Shown piece after piece: positions 17,816 through 26,576 of a DNA stretch of 64,000 nucleotides. Both the position numbers and the translations under genes were made by a program. Each line of letters begins with the position of its first letter. Within the stretch, counting starts at the first letter, position 1. This DNA comes from an uncultured Thermomicrobia bacterium (GTDB taxonomy: Bacteria > Chloroflexota > Chloroflexia > Thermomicrobiales > JALYUS01): contig CALBSO010000050.1 of assembly GCA_937968015.1 (NCBI GenBank), positions 98,606 to 162,605 on the forward strand, read 5' to 3'. The notes below the pieces were generated by a model. That model saw only the letters and a list, made by a program, of their open reading frames with translations, did no database searches and was not told the origin of the DNA.

Positions 17816-18847
17816 CTATCGGCAACAGGCGCGGATTACATCGAGCACCGCGGCGAGGCCGGGCCGGGCCGGGACGACGCGGACGAGCGCGACATCCAGC
17901 CCCTCGGCGAGGCGCCGGAACGCCGCCGCCGCGCCCGCCGCCGGACCGTAATAGCCGACCATCCGCAACAGATCGCGTGGGAACGCCTCGATCACTTCCT
18001 CATTCGGCGCGCCCGCGTCCCGCCGCGCTTCGAGGTCGGTCAAGGCTTCGTCGAAGCCCATCCGCGCGAAATGGGCGCGATAGCCCTGCTCCTTCGATGC
18101 GCCGGGCCGGGCGAGCGCGTAGCCCATGATCGCGCGGGTGAAGGCCCGCCGCGCCGCGTCCTCATCCTCATCCACACAGACGCGGATGTACTCGACGATC
18201 TGAATATCGGCGAGATCGCGCCCGGCCCGTTTCGCGCCTTCGGCGACGCGCTCGCGGCTCCAGGCGATCTGCTCCGGCGTACACCAGTTCAAGGCCGCGC
18301 CGTCTGCCGCCTCGCCCGCCAGCCGCAACATTTGCGGCCCGAGCGCGCCGAGCATGACGGGTACCGGTGGCCGCTCCCAGGGCCAGTCAAGTTGCACGCC
18401 CTTGAGCGTCACCGTTTGCCCCGTATAATCCACCCGCTCGCCCGCGAGCAAGCCGCGCAGCGTGACGAGGTAATCGCGCATCAACGCAATCGGCGGGTGC
18501 GCGGGCAGGCCGAAACTCGCCCGGTACGGCGCGCTCGTGATGCTCCCAGTGCCGATGCCGAGGCTGAAGCGGCCGCTCGTCAGTTGCCCGGTCGTCGCCG
18601 CGACGCTCGCAAGCGACGGCACCGACCAGAGCGGCACGGGCACGACGGAGATTCCCGTCCTGAAATCGCTGTTTCCCGCCGCGTCGGCGGCCTCCGTCCA
18701 CTGCACGCAGGTATGAAAGGCATCCGGCGCGAAACCGGACGGTGTCCACGCGCTCGTGTAACCTAGCCGCACCGCCTCCGCGATCGCCTCGCGCTGCTCC
18801 GCGTAGGTGATCCGTGGGGTCAAATCCAAGCCAATCCCAATCTCCAT
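17816..18847 (-). CDS. LLM-class flavin-dependent oxidoreductase
   Basis: 343-aa luciferase-like (TIM-barrel) monooxygenase/oxidoreductase; many members in these bacteria use F420 rather than FMN. Typical segments: LGYTSAWTPSGFAPDAF near the N terminus, SGRFSLGIGTGS (phosphate-binding GxGTG) near residue 95, PVPVMLGALGPQMLRLAGEAADGAALNW near 185. The second ATG (18847) is chosen: AGGAGG lies 7 bases before it but only 1 base before the ATG at 18853. Divergent from the cyclase gene at 19004. The substrate is unknown. F420 use is a family-level possibility, not shown here. Confidence 0.87.
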   Translation of the reverse strand: MEIGIGLDLTPRITYAEQREAIAEAVRLGYTSAWTPSGFAPDAFHTCVQWTEAADAAGNSDFRTGISVVPVPLWSVPSLASVAATTGQLTSGRFSLGIGTGSITSAPYRASFGLPAHPPIALMRDYLVTLRGLLAGERVDYTGQTVTLKGVQLDWPWERPPVPVMLGALGPQMLRLAGEAADGAALNWCTPEQIAWSRERVAEGAKRAGRDLADIQIVEYIRVCVDEDEDAARRAFTRAIMGYALARPGASKEQGYRAHFARMGFDEALTDLEARRDAGAPNEEVIEAFPRDLLRMVGYYGPAAGAAAAFRRLAEGLDVALVRVVPARPGLAAVLDVIRACCR

Positions 18848-19003
18848 CGCCATGCCTCCTGTTCCGCCGCACGTTCACTCGTTGCAGTGTACTGCCTCAT
18901 TGCTCCCATATGGACAAATCACTCCGCGGCGGGGATGATGCGGGGGCATCGCAATCCCTCGCGCTCACGGGTATGTCGCCGATAGATTGGGAAGGAGTGC
19001 CAG

Positions 19004-19783
19004 ATGTCCAGTGTGCTTACGCAGTTTGTGGACGACCTCGTTGCCGGCCGGATCGCGGTCGTGGACCTCACGCAGCCCCTCAGCCCGGAGACGCCGGTGA
19101 TCGCCCTGCCACCGATCTTCGGCGCGTCGCCGGGCCTGACTGTGGATATCATCTCGCGCTACGACGATCAGGGTCCTGGTTGGTACTGGAATACCTTGCA
19201 CATGGGTGAGCACACCGGCACGCACTTCGACGCCCCGATCCACTGGATCACCGGCAAAGACTTGCCGGAGAACGCCACCGACACGATCCCCGCGCGCCGG
19301 TTCATCGGCCCGGCCTGCGTGATTGATGTCTCGGCGGAGGCAGCAGCGAACGCCGATTTCCTGCTCATGCCGGAGCATATCGCCGCGTGGGAAAGCGCGC
19401 ACGGCCGCATCCCGCCCGGTGCGTGGGTGCTCCTGCGAACGGATTGGAGCAAACGCACGGGAATTGCGGAGTTCTTCAACGAGGACGCGAGCGGCCCACA
19501 CACGCCTGGCTTCCACAAGAGCGCGTCCGAATTCCTCGCCCACGAGCGGGACATCCTCGGTGTCGGCGTCGAGACGGTTGGGACAGACGCGGGGCAGGCG
19601 GGCCGTTTCGATCCGCCCTTCCCGAATCACACGATCATGCATGGCGCGGGAAAGTTCGGCCTCGCCAGCCTCTGCAACCTCGATCACCTGCCGCCAACCG
19701 GCGCAATCGTGATCGCTGCGCCCCTGAAGATCGTCGGCGGTAGCGGCAGCCCCGTCCGCGTGCTGGCGGTCATCCCGACATAG
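19004..19783 (+). CDS. Cyclase-family metal hydrolase (kynurenine-formamidase-like)
   Basis: 259-aa member of the 'cyclase' family, zinc or manganese hydrolases that include bacterial kynurenine formamidase KynB. The metal-binding motif HTGTHFDAPIH is intact (H70 to H80), and VDLTQPLSPETPV near residue 20 is the family's usual N-terminal strand. AAGGAG precedes ATG 19004. The protein is somewhat longer than KynB (~210 aa) and more like the broader cyclase group, whose substrates include amides and lactones; no tryptophan-catabolism gene is adjacent, so kynurenine formamidase is not claimed. Divergent from the LLM oxidoreductase. Confidence 0.85.
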   Translation: MSSVLTQFVDDLVAGRIAVVDLTQPLSPETPVIALPPIFGASPGLTVDIISRYDDQGPGWYWNTLHMGEHTGTHFDAPIHWITGKDLPENATDTIPARRFIGPACVIDVSAEAAANADFLLMPEHIAAWESAHGRIPPGAWVLLRTDWSKRTGIAEFFNEDASGPHTPGFHKSASEFLAHERDILGVGVETVGTDAGQAGRFDPPFPNHTIMHGAGKFGLASLCNLDHLPPTGAIVIAAPLKIVGGSGSPVRVLAVIPT

Positions 19784-19981
19784 TTGAGGCGTGTCCTCCG
19801 TTGTGGTAGGGGTGGTGGGTTGAAACCGGGCGCTGAGGGCAGGGCCGGGATGACGCGGCGGTATGGCTTGCGGGGCGACCGCGGAACTGGAGGCGGAGCG
19901 GTAGGCACAGATGGTGGCACCCCGTATGATTGGAGATTCGGGCAGGCGGCGCCAAATCGCGGTGCGGACGGAGGGGTGGAG

Positions 19982-20479
19982 ATGGGACATGGATTGCACG
20001 ATCTCGCTAGGCATAACACCTGGGCAACCGCGCAGATCTTGGCGTTCTGCCGGGGACTCGACGAGCCGACGTTGAATACGACGGTGCCAGGCACATTCGG
20101 CACGATCATCGCGACGCTGCGGCATACGATCGACAGCGAGATGTCCTATCTCTTCCGGCTCATCGGCAAGGAGTCCGCGTATCCGTGGCGAAGGGATGAA
20201 GCGGTCGGACTCGATGTGCTGGTGGAGCGCGCGGCCGTGCTGGCGACCACTTGGGAGCAATTCCTCGCGGGCGATGTGGATAGTGAGCGGCCGATGGAGG
20301 CGCGCGGCAGCGATCCCGAAGTCTACACCGTCCCGGCCGGGGTGTTCATCACCCAGGCGCTGCACCACGCGAACGAACACCGCGCGCAGATCTGCACGAT
20401 CCTCGGCGCGCTGGGATATGAGCCGCCCGATGTCTCGGCATGGGGCTATGCGTTTGCCAGCGGGCGGGCGACGGTGTAG
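19982..20479 (+). CDS. DinB-family putative metal-binding protein
   Basis: 165-aa four-helix-bundle protein of the DinB/YfiT-like family. The expected metal triad is visible: H48 in TLRHTIDSE, and H129 and H133 in LHHANEHRAQI. GGAGGGG lies a few bases upstream of ATG 19982; a longer open frame back to 19784 has no ribosome site. Family members are thiol-dependent metalloenzymes (bacillithiol or mycothiol transferases) or stress proteins; the cofactor used here is unknown. It follows the cyclase gene after ~200 bases. Confidence 0.82.
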   Translation: MGHGLHDLARHNTWATAQILAFCRGLDEPTLNTTVPGTFGTIIATLRHTIDSEMSYLFRLIGKESAYPWRRDEAVGLDVLVERAAVLATTWEQFLAGDVDSERPMEARGSDPEVYTVPAGVFITQALHHANEHRAQICTILGALGYEPPDVSAWGYAFASGRATV

Positions 20480-20685
20480 ACAACGACGATCGACGCGTGA
20501 CGTTTGACGAAAGCAATGCAAGGCGCCGCCAGGGTCGGTCTCGGGTAGTGGGAGACAGTGCGGGCGCGAAAAAAGGGGCGACCAAGCCCTCGGGCGGAGC
20601 CGGGGCGGGCTGAGGCAGCGGGGCTATGGCCGGGACCTCTACCGCGCGCGGCATCTCATCGAGCACTTCTAAGGAGGGGAGACGG

Positions 20686-21069
20686 ATGCACACACCGCAT
20701 GACATCGGGGTGGCGACGCATATCGGGCGCTACAGCGATGCGATCGAGGTCAGCGAGCCGGCACGGTGGCTCGTTCTCTCCGGCACACCGGGCATGCTCC
20801 CGGACGGCACGCTGCCCGACTCGTTCGAGGAGCAGGCGGAGCAGGCGTGGGCGAATGTGCTGCGCGCCCTCACGTCCGCGGGGATGGACGTGAGCGACCT
20901 CGTCAAGATCACGCAGTATCTCCTGCGGGCGGAGGATATCCGCGCCTACGGTGCGATTCGCGCGCGCTACCTCGGCGATGCGCGCCCCGCCTCGACGCTC
21001 ATGGTGGTACCGGCGCTCGTCTGGCCCAATATGCTCATCGAGATTGAAGCGTGGGCCGCCGATCACTGA
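20686..21069 (+). CDS. RidA/YjgF-family protein
   Basis: 127-aa Rid-family protein. Canonical members deaminate reactive 2-aminoacrylate and related enamines/imines. The key Arg is present as R100 in GDARPASTLMVV, and the C-terminal WPNMLIEIEAWA strand keeps the usual acidic residue. AAGGAGGGG is 5 bases before ATG 20686. The N-terminal half is more divergent than RidA itself, so it may belong to one of the Rid1-Rid7 subfamilies. The stop overlaps the 3' end of the convergent MBL hydrolase by 7 bases. Confidence 0.85.
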   Translation: MHTPHDIGVATHIGRYSDAIEVSEPARWLVLSGTPGMLPDGTLPDSFEEQAEQAWANVLRALTSAGMDVSDLVKITQYLLRAEDIRAYGAIRARYLGDARPASTLMVVPALVWPNMLIEIEAWAADH

Positions 21070-21926
21070 TTCACCCAGCGGAAGCCGTCGCCATCAGGGA
21101 CGATGCGGCCCCACGGCGGAAAGAGCGCGTGCGAGAAGACGAGCGTCGCGCCCTGCGGCACGGCCGCCGCGAGCAGGCGATCGCGCGAGGCGCGCATGGC
21201 GGCTTGATCGCGATTGACGAGCACCCAGTCACGATGCGCGACCTCGCACGGATGGTGCAGGAGATCGCCGAGCGCATAGAAATGCGCGCCGTGCGAGGCG
21301 ACATGGACGATGGAATGCCCCGGCGATTCGCCCGGCGCGTGGATCATCGTCACACCCGGCACAACCTCCCGGTCGCCGCCCACGAGGTCGAGGAGGCCGG
21401 CTCGTTCGAGGGCTTCTATCCGGCTGACGAATTCGGCGTCGGGCGGGTTGCCGTACCGACTTTCCATCCGATCCGCCCGGCCGATCAGGTGGCGCGCATT
21501 CGGGAAACGAGGAGCGAAGCCACCGTCCCACTCGGTAGTCAGGCCGACGTAATGATCGAAGTGCGCGTGCGTCGTGATGACGTGCGTGATTGCCTCCGGT
21601 GAGACACCGATGCTCGCCAGCCCGGCCTCGACACCCGGCGTGCGGCGCGTTCCCTCCCACATCGTCGCGAACTTCCGGCCCCAGGCCGAATCGGGATCGT
21701 CGAATCCGGCATCCACGAGGATAGATGCATCACCAGAACGGATATGAATGCTATGAAAGCCAATCGGCAGTCGGCCCGACGCGTCCAGTTCGGGTATCGC
21801 CGCGCGCAGTTCCTCCGGCGCGACCGCGAAATTCTGCGGCCAGAGCGATGACCCGTCCGATATGACAGTTACGGTCGCATCGCCGAACTGGCGCGACTCC
21901 ACGTATGCCGAAGCGTGCTCAGCCAT
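21063..21926 (-). CDS. MBL-fold metallo-hydrolase (lactonase-like)
   Basis: 287-aa metallo-beta-lactamase-fold hydrolase. The metal motif TTHAHFDHYVG is at ~118-128 (H120, H122, D124, H125), with further ligands likely in APGESPGHSIV and in ALGDLLHH. The layout (SIHIRSGDASILVDAG, then the metal motif, then PNARHLIGRAD) is that of the AHL-lactonase/MBL hydrolase group. The start is ATG 21926, 9 bases after GAGGGAGG; a TTG just before it is also possible. Convergent with RidA, sharing 7 bases. Substrate unknown. Confidence 0.83.
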   Translation of the reverse strand: MAEHASAYVESRQFGDATVTVISDGSSLWPQNFAVAPEELRAAIPELDASGRLPIGFHSIHIRSGDASILVDAGFDDPDSAWGRKFATMWEGTRRTPGVEAGLASIGVSPEAITHVITTHAHFDHYVGLTTEWDGGFAPRFPNARHLIGRADRMESRYGNPPDAEFVSRIEALERAGLLDLVGGDREVVPGVTMIHAPGESPGHSIVHVASHGAHFYALGDLLHHPCEVAHRDWVLVNRDQAAMRASRDRLLAAAVPQGATLVFSHALFPPWGRIVPDGDGFRWVNQ

Positions 21927-22025
21927 CAATGCTCGCCTCCCTCGCCGCGTAAACTTTTCCTGAAGCCGTATCGTTCGTACGCGGTGATCCGCGCGCTCGT
22001 CAGTTCGATCAGTGCATTGATCGGT

Positions 22026-22040
22026 AGTGTACCCTACACT
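22026..22040. promoter_or_regulatory. Short inverted repeat, possible operator
   Basis: AGTGTA-CCC-TACACT, a perfect 6-bp inverted repeat about 75 bases upstream of the lipoprotein gene. It could be an operator or a chance palindrome; no regulator gene is adjacent. Confidence 0.3.
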
Positions 22041-22115
22041 GGCGCATCGTTACCGCCGATGGTGCGCAACGGAGAGTGGCAGCGGAGCCACACGAAGAAA
22101 GGGTTGGAGGACGTG

Positions 22116-22877
22116 GTGGACCGACGGTACGCGTTACCGGTGATTGCCTTGCTTGTCTGTATGGCGCTTCTGGTCGCATGCGGTGGCAGCACGGCGACTG
22201 ATACACCGAAAGCCGCCATACCGACGACGACACCGACGACGGTAGCCGCAAGCGCCGCGACAGCCGTGCCGACGATGGCCCCAACCGCCGCGGGATCCGT
22301 TTCCGCCGCAGCCGGCTCGACAACCGCGCCGACGGCCTCCGCCGGTGCTTCCGCAGTGGCGACACGCCCGGCTGGGTCAGCAACGACCGGCTCGGCGACC
22401 GCCGGTTCGACGACCGCCGCAGGCTCGACGACGGCAGGCGCGGGCTTGACGCTCTTCACGGATCCGCAGGGGCGTTTCTCGTTCTCCCGGCCCTCCGCGT
22501 GGACGGTGAGCCAGCCCACGTCTTCGCTCAGTGTCGTTGCCTTCACTACGTCTCGGCCGTCCGGCTCCATTGACATCTCGACAGAATCGGTCTCGGGCAG
22601 CATCACGCAATATCTCGACGCCTCACTCGCGGAGATCAAGAAGAACATCCCGGACGCGCAGCAGGTCGGCACGACCAACCTGCAACTCGATACAGAGTCG
22701 GCGGTCCAGATTGACTACACCGGTACCGTCAATGGCGCCAAAATCTACTTCTCGCAGATCTTCGCCCTCCACAACGGCACGGCGTACATTCTGACCCTCG
22801 GCACCCAGCCCGCGGATATCAATGCGATGAAGCAGCAAGCGATCGTCGTTGTGCGGACGTGGAAGTTCCTTCAATAG
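22116..22877 (+). CDS. Lipoprotein with Thr/Ser/Ala-rich linker and PsbP-like C-terminal domain
   Basis: 253-aa exported lipoprotein. The GTG at 22116 is preferred as start because GGAGG lies 5 bases before it and the frame then opens directly on a signal peptide (DRRYALPVIALLVCMALL followed by the lipobox LVAC/GG). Then comes a ~85-residue Thr/Ala/Ser/Gly-rich linker, typical of surface-anchored proteins in Chloroflexota. The folded C-terminal ~140 residues (FTDPQGRFSFSRPSAWTV, then SVVAFTTS and YLDASLAEIKKNIPDA) have the pattern of PsbP/DUF1795-type domains. Function unknown. It is divergent from the MBL gene. Confidence 0.75.
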   Translation: MDRRYALPVIALLVCMALLVACGGSTATDTPKAAIPTTTPTTVAASAATAVPTMAPTAAGSVSAAAGSTTAPTASAGASAVATRPAGSATTGSATAGSTTAAGSTTAGAGLTLFTDPQGRFSFSRPSAWTVSQPTSSLSVVAFTTSRPSGSIDISTESVSGSITQYLDASLAEIKKNIPDAQQVGTTNLQLDTESAVQIDYTGTVNGAKIYFSQIFALHNGTAYILTLGTQPADINAMKQQAIVVVRTWKFLQ

Positions 22878-22970
22878 ATTGCCGCTGGTCATCCGAAATC
22901 GGTCTACTCGCCGATCGTTGCCCCGGCGTAATCCCGGTCGTCAGCGATCTGACGGCCGATGCCGTTGGGG

Positions 22971-23297
22971 TTACGATGCGGCCTCGTGATCTCCCTGAGT
23001 GACAACTGACTCCTCTTCGTTACGGTCGGTGATGAAATGGTTCACCGCCTGCCAATCCACTTGTTCCAGCGACCAATCGAGAAAACCCTTCAGGTCACCG
23101 ATCTCACGCGGCGCGTACTGCGTACCGTACTTCACGAGATCATCGCGCAACCGTCGGAGATCGCTCTCTTTGCGAATCCGGTTTACGAGACCCTCCTGCA
23201 GGCCATGCACATCGGAGAATGTTTCGAGTTCCCCCATCTCGTCACGTACTGCGGAATCGCTCTCCAGCCACTCCACGATCAGTTCTGTCGGGTTCAT
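22971..23297 (-). CDS. Hypothetical acidic protein
   Basis: 108-aa protein with no family I recognise. Highly charged and mainly helical-looking (ELIVEWLESDSAVRDEMGEL, then KESDLRRLRDDLVKYG), without membrane segment, Cys or signal peptide. GGAGG lies 6 bases before ATG 23297. It sits alone between two plus-strand genes, so it has its own promoter. Confidence 0.6.
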   Translation of the reverse strand: MNPTELIVEWLESDSAVRDEMGELETFSDVHGLQEGLVNRIRKESDLRRLRDDLVKYGTQYAPREIGDLKGFLDWSLEQVDWQAVNHFITDRNEEESVVTQGDHEAAS

Positions 23298-23511
23298 GCG
23301 TGCCTCCGTGGGCGCTTTCCATCACCTCTGAGCAGTTTCCTTGACGAGCGCCTATGCATCAACCGGGCCACCGCACATCCTCGCTCCGCACTGACCGTTG
23401 TATCATGTGACATGGACACCGTTTTCGGATGGCTCGACAGAGATCTCGAACTCAGCGGATTGCCGTGACCCTTCGGAGCAGTACAACGGAAATGGAGCCC
23501 GGCACGCGACG

Positions 23512-24651
23512 ATGATCTTCTTGCTAGGTACGATCAATGAAAGTATGCGATCCCTCCTGCGATCGCACACGCTCGCGGTGATCGTCACGATCATCTTTTT
23601 CGAGGAACTCGGTGTGCCAAGCCCGATCCCCGGCGACTTGATGATGGTGCTCGCGGGCGTGCGCGTCGCGCAGGGGCGCGAACCGCTCTGGCTCGTCCTG
23701 CTCCTGCAGGAGATTGTGACGGTTGCGGGCGCGACAGGGCTTTTCTTTCTCAGCCGACGGTGCGGGAGGCCGCTCATCCTGCGATACGGGCGGTTCATCC
23801 ATCTCGGGCCGGAGGCGCTGGCACGGGCGGAGGGGAAGATCCAACGCCACGGCGGCTGGGCGATCGTCGTCGGCCGCATCCTTCCCGGCCTGCGGATCGT
23901 CACGCCGATCGCGGCGGGGGTGCTCGGTATGCCGTTCCGCGCCTTTCTGCCCGTGCTCGCCCTCGGCGCGTTTCTCTACATCCTCACGTACACCTTGCTC
24001 GGCGTCTTTGTCGGCCCCGCCGCGCTTGCGTTCTACGACCGGGTCTCGCTGCCGATCAGCGCACTCATCTCACTCGGCGTATTGATCGCGCTGATCTTTG
24101 TCATGCACCAACTGCGGCGCGCCCCCCCCGCCTTCACGCAGGATCGGCACGGCTCGGTCGTCTCAGCGCTCGTCGCGGGCGTGCTTGCCGGGGTCACCGG
24201 GCTGATGGCGGCGAACAGCGTCAGCGAATTCATCACCTTCGGGCGGCGCGTGTACGGCCATCAGCCGCTCATCGCGACGCGCGGCGTCGGCAGTGGGTTG
24301 CGCTTCCTGATCGCGTGGCCCGCTTTCCTGGTTTTCGCCGCACTCCTCGGGCTGCTCGCCTACGTGATCGGGATCGCGCGCCTCCCCCGCTGGCTGGCGA
24401 TCCTGCTGAGCGCGGGTGTGCCGCTCGCGCTCAGCCTCGCCATACTCTATCCATTGACGGAGCGACAGCACGTCGGCTTATCCGAATATCGCGAGCAAAT
24501 CATCTTCACGGTGGATACGACGCGGTGGCTCGTCTATGGTGTCGCTCTCGCGGCCTTCCTGCCGCTGCTGCCACACCTGCGTCGCACGGAAATCGCGCCC
24601 GGGTCCGTGATGCATGCCGCGCGGACAACGACGACCGAGGGAGAGGCATGA
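23512..24651 (+). CDS. DedA-family membrane protein with extra C-terminal membrane domain
   Basis: 379-aa integral membrane protein. Residues ~20-190 are a DedA (SNARE-associated/VTT) domain: FFEELGVPSPIPGDLMM near the start and GRILPGLRIVTPIAAGVLGM, the two conserved re-entrant segments. DedA proteins move undecaprenyl-phosphate or phospholipids across the membrane. Unlike ordinary ~200-aa DedA proteins, this one has ~180 further residues with about four more hydrophobic segments (ALVAGVLAGVTGLMAANS, then AWPAFLVFAALLGLLAYVIG and two near the end). The extension is not recognised. The start ATG 23512 has only a weak GGAG upstream, so an earlier start is possible. Confidence 0.8.
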   Translation: MIFLLGTINESMRSLLRSHTLAVIVTIIFFEELGVPSPIPGDLMMVLAGVRVAQGREPLWLVLLLQEIVTVAGATGLFFLSRRCGRPLILRYGRFIHLGPEALARAEGKIQRHGGWAIVVGRILPGLRIVTPIAAGVLGMPFRAFLPVLALGAFLYILTYTLLGVFVGPAALAFYDRVSLPISALISLGVLIALIFVMHQLRRAPPAFTQDRHGSVVSALVAGVLAGVTGLMAANSVSEFITFGRRVYGHQPLIATRGVGSGLRFLIAWPAFLVFAALLGLLAYVIGIARLPRWLAILLSAGVPLALSLAILYPLTERQHVGLSEYREQIIFTVDTTRWLVYGVALAAFLPLLPHLRRTEIAPGSVMHAARTTTTEGEA

Positions 24652-24689
24652 TAATGAGGGGCAGGCCGAAGCCTCCGCTGCCGGGTCCG

Positions 24690-24929
24690 TCAATCGTCTC
24701 GCAATACCCCGTCGGGAGCAGGCTGCAGGCGGGCTGCCGGTTCCCAGCAGATATTACAACGTGGACGAGCCGCTCCAGAGCGCGTTTCGGCGAAGCGCCC
24801 GCAACGACCTGCCCCGACTCCCATGCTTTCGGTATCCGCGGGCGTGTGCGCGGTGATTTGTGCCCAGTGGCGGCAGCCGCTACAGGTGAGCGGCGCCGGG
24901 ATCGGACGTTCGGATGGAATAACCTGCAT
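24690..24929 (-). CDS. Small Cys-rich, probable zinc-ribbon protein
   Basis: 79-aa protein with five Cys: CSGC near residue 16, then GRCGRF and RCNICWEP. The arrangement CxxC ... C ... CxxC suits a structural zinc site. GGGGAGG is 5 bases before ATG 24929, a strong site. It begins 12 bases after the MgtC stop on the same strand, so the two form an operon. I know of no named family; a metal-sensing or stabilising role with MgtC would be speculation. Confidence 0.6.
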   Translation of the reverse strand: MQVIPSERPIPAPLTCSGCRHWAQITAHTPADTESMGVGAGRCGRFAETRSGAARPRCNICWEPAARLQPAPDGVLRDD

Positions 24930-24941
24930 CGAATCCTCCCC

Positions 24942-25700
24942 TCAAGCGACAGAACGCCGCTCCTCTTCCGTTGCGCCGATCGCTTCCTCGATCATGTCGC
25001 GCTCATCTGCCGACCGCAGCCGACCATTCATGCTCCGGTACATCACTGACCCAATCCCTTCGAGTGCGCCGAGGCGGTTGACGAGCCGGAGTACCGCCGT
25101 CTCGCGCGCGTTCCCCATCACCAACTCAATCCTGTCCTCGCTTCGCCCCATCCGCAGATGCAGGCCACGGAGCGGCACGCCGGATTCCAGCACTACCCGC
25201 TCAACCTCCGCGATCTGCCCCGGCGCGTGCTTCATTCGCACACTCAGGGTGCTTGGGTGGTGATGCGCGAAGAAGCGATACTCGATGAAGCGCAAGACGA
25301 TCTGAATAGCGATTATCGCTGACGTGACAATCGTTGCCGCCCAGAAAAGGCCGCCACCACAGGCAAGCCCGACGGCAGCAGCCGACCAGACACTCGCCGC
25401 TGTCGTCAGGCCGCTGATCGTGTTCTTGCGGAAGATGATCACGCCCGCGCCGAGGAAGCCGATTCCGCTCACGACCTGCGCCGCGACGCGGCTCGGATCG
25501 AGCGTTACCTGGCTGACTCGCATCACATCCGAGAAGCCGTATGTTGAGACGATCATTAAGAGCGACGAACTGACTGCGACGAGCGCGTGCGTCCTGAGTC
25601 CCGCGGCGCGTTCGAGCCGCTCGCGCTCCAGGCCGAGGATCGCACCACAAAGGAGGGCGATCCCGATCCGTATCAACACCGTTGTCGTGGCGATCTGCAT
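24942..25700 (-). CDS. MgtC/SapB-family membrane protein
   Basis: 252-aa protein of the MgtC/SapB family: four or five N-terminal membrane segments and a soluble C-terminal (ACT-like) domain. The family core is clear: LLCGAILGLERERLERAAGLRTHALVAV is split across residues ~18-45, then QVVSGIGFLGAGVIIF and GLTTAASVWSAAAVGLACG. MgtC proteins help bacteria grow under Mg2+ limitation and inside macrophages by acting on the F1Fo ATPase; related SapB proteins are less understood. ATG 25700 is chosen over a TTG at 25733. A good promoter lies at 25829-25856, leaving a ~120-base leader. The next gene is the small Cys-rich protein. Confidence 0.87.
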   Translation of the reverse strand: MQIATTTVLIRIGIALLCGAILGLERERLERAAGLRTHALVAVSSSLLMIVSTYGFSDVMRVSQVTLDPSRVAAQVVSGIGFLGAGVIIFRKNTISGLTTAASVWSAAAVGLACGGGLFWAATIVTSAIIAIQIVLRFIEYRFFAHHHPSTLSVRMKHAPGQIAEVERVVLESGVPLRGLHLRMGRSEDRIELVMGNARETAVLRLVNRLGALEGIGSVMYRSMNGRLRSADERDMIEEAIGATEEERRSVA

Positions 25701-25828
25701 ACACGCATTCCTCAGCGTGACCGGCGAAGACAAGCACCGAACGTTTCATGCCGAACCGAAAGGAGAGCCAGGTGAGATTCCCACTTTTCGGGCAACATTG
25801 GCGTACAAACCGCGCGCCATGTGCCGCT

Positions 25829-25856
25829 AGTATACGCGCCTTTAGCCCATTTGCAA
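25829..25856 (-). promoter_or_regulatory. Sigma-70-like promoter for mgtC-like gene
   Basis: Minus strand: TTGCAA (-35, 25856-25851), 16-base spacer, TATACT (-10, 25834-25829). Transcription would begin near 25822, giving a leader of ~120 bases before ATG 25700, long enough for RNA-level control. A small GUGGG-AAU-CUCAC hairpin can form in it. I see no known Mg2+ riboswitch core. Confidence 0.6.
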
Positions 25857-25907
25857 GCCCTAAAGCCCGGACTAGCAGCTCGCGATCTGCATGTTCTTAT
25901 TTCGTTG

Positions 25908-26567
25908 TTACGTTGAAAAGAGCCAGTTGGCAAGCCGTGTTGTGAAACGCTCCGTGTTTTCCGTTTTGCTGTACAAAATTGGCGTGAGGAAAGTAACGCG
26001 CACCGCCGCGCGCCGCGGCCAGTGAACCCCGGCGGGCAAGAACGCCGATGCACCGACAATCCGCACGGGCACGACCGGGCATTGCGCCTGTTTTGCGATC
26101 AACGCGACACCGCGATGCAAGCGCGTTTCATCCTCCGCATGGTTGGGAATCGTCCCTTGCGGATAGATCACCAAGGAAAATCCACGACGTAACCACGTTA
26201 TTGCATCATGGAGTGATTGGCGCGGCGAACCTGTGCGGTCAATCGGAATCGCGCCGAAGGCGAGGGCGACGAACGGGCCGAAGCCGGGGCGATTGCTCCG
26301 AAAAAAGTAATCCCGTGCCGCTGTGACAACGAGGCGGTCTCTCCGCGCGCCGACGGCCCAGAGGATGAGCGGCGTATCGGCCATGCTCGTATGCGCGGCG
26401 GCATAGATCACCGGGCCGGGCGGGATGTGCTCCCGCCCCTCCACGACAAGCCGCCGTATCCAGATGCGCAGGGTGAGGTAGTAGCAAACGACGAGTACGT
26501 GCCGCAGCAGGCGTATTGGCCACCATCCAACCCAGCGATAGGGCAATGGCTGGTCGCGCGCGTACAT
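25908..26567 (-). CDS. PlsC-like 1-acylglycerol-3-phosphate acyltransferase
   Basis: 219-aa membrane-associated acyltransferase of the LPLAT family. The catalytic HX4D motif is HTSMAD (H59, D64), the second block is FGAIPIDRTGS, and YPQGT stands where most members have the substrate-binding FPEGT. A hydrophobic N-terminal segment (~18-38) would tether it to the membrane. Most likely it acylates lysophosphatidate in phospholipid synthesis, but acyl transfer to another lipid is possible. It starts 9 bases after the M42 peptidase stop, so the pair is an operon. The last ~60 codons are more AT-rich than the rest. Confidence 0.85.
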   Translation of the reverse strand: MYARDQPLPYRWVGWWPIRLLRHVLVVCYYLTLRIWIRRLVVEGREHIPPGPVIYAAAHTSMADTPLILWAVGARRDRLVVTAARDYFFRSNRPGFGPFVALAFGAIPIDRTGSPRQSLHDAITWLRRGFSLVIYPQGTIPNHAEDETRLHRGVALIAKQAQCPVVPVRIVGASAFLPAGVHWPRRAAVRVTFLTPILYSKTENTERFTTRLANWLFST

Positions 26568-26576
26568 GACGCGCTC

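Noticed and set aside
18965..20521. 518-codon open frame on the minus strand
   Set aside because: Covers the cyclase and DinB genes in antisense; no domain or ribosome site.
20560..20600. A6 run next to a G/C-rich stretch as a minus-strand terminator
   Set aside because: The stem is only about 4 bp and no minus-strand gene ends there.
25701..25822. Mg2+ riboswitch (M-box) in the mgtC leader
   Set aside because: Promoter and leader length fit, but I could not find the conserved M-box core; only a small hairpin is visible.
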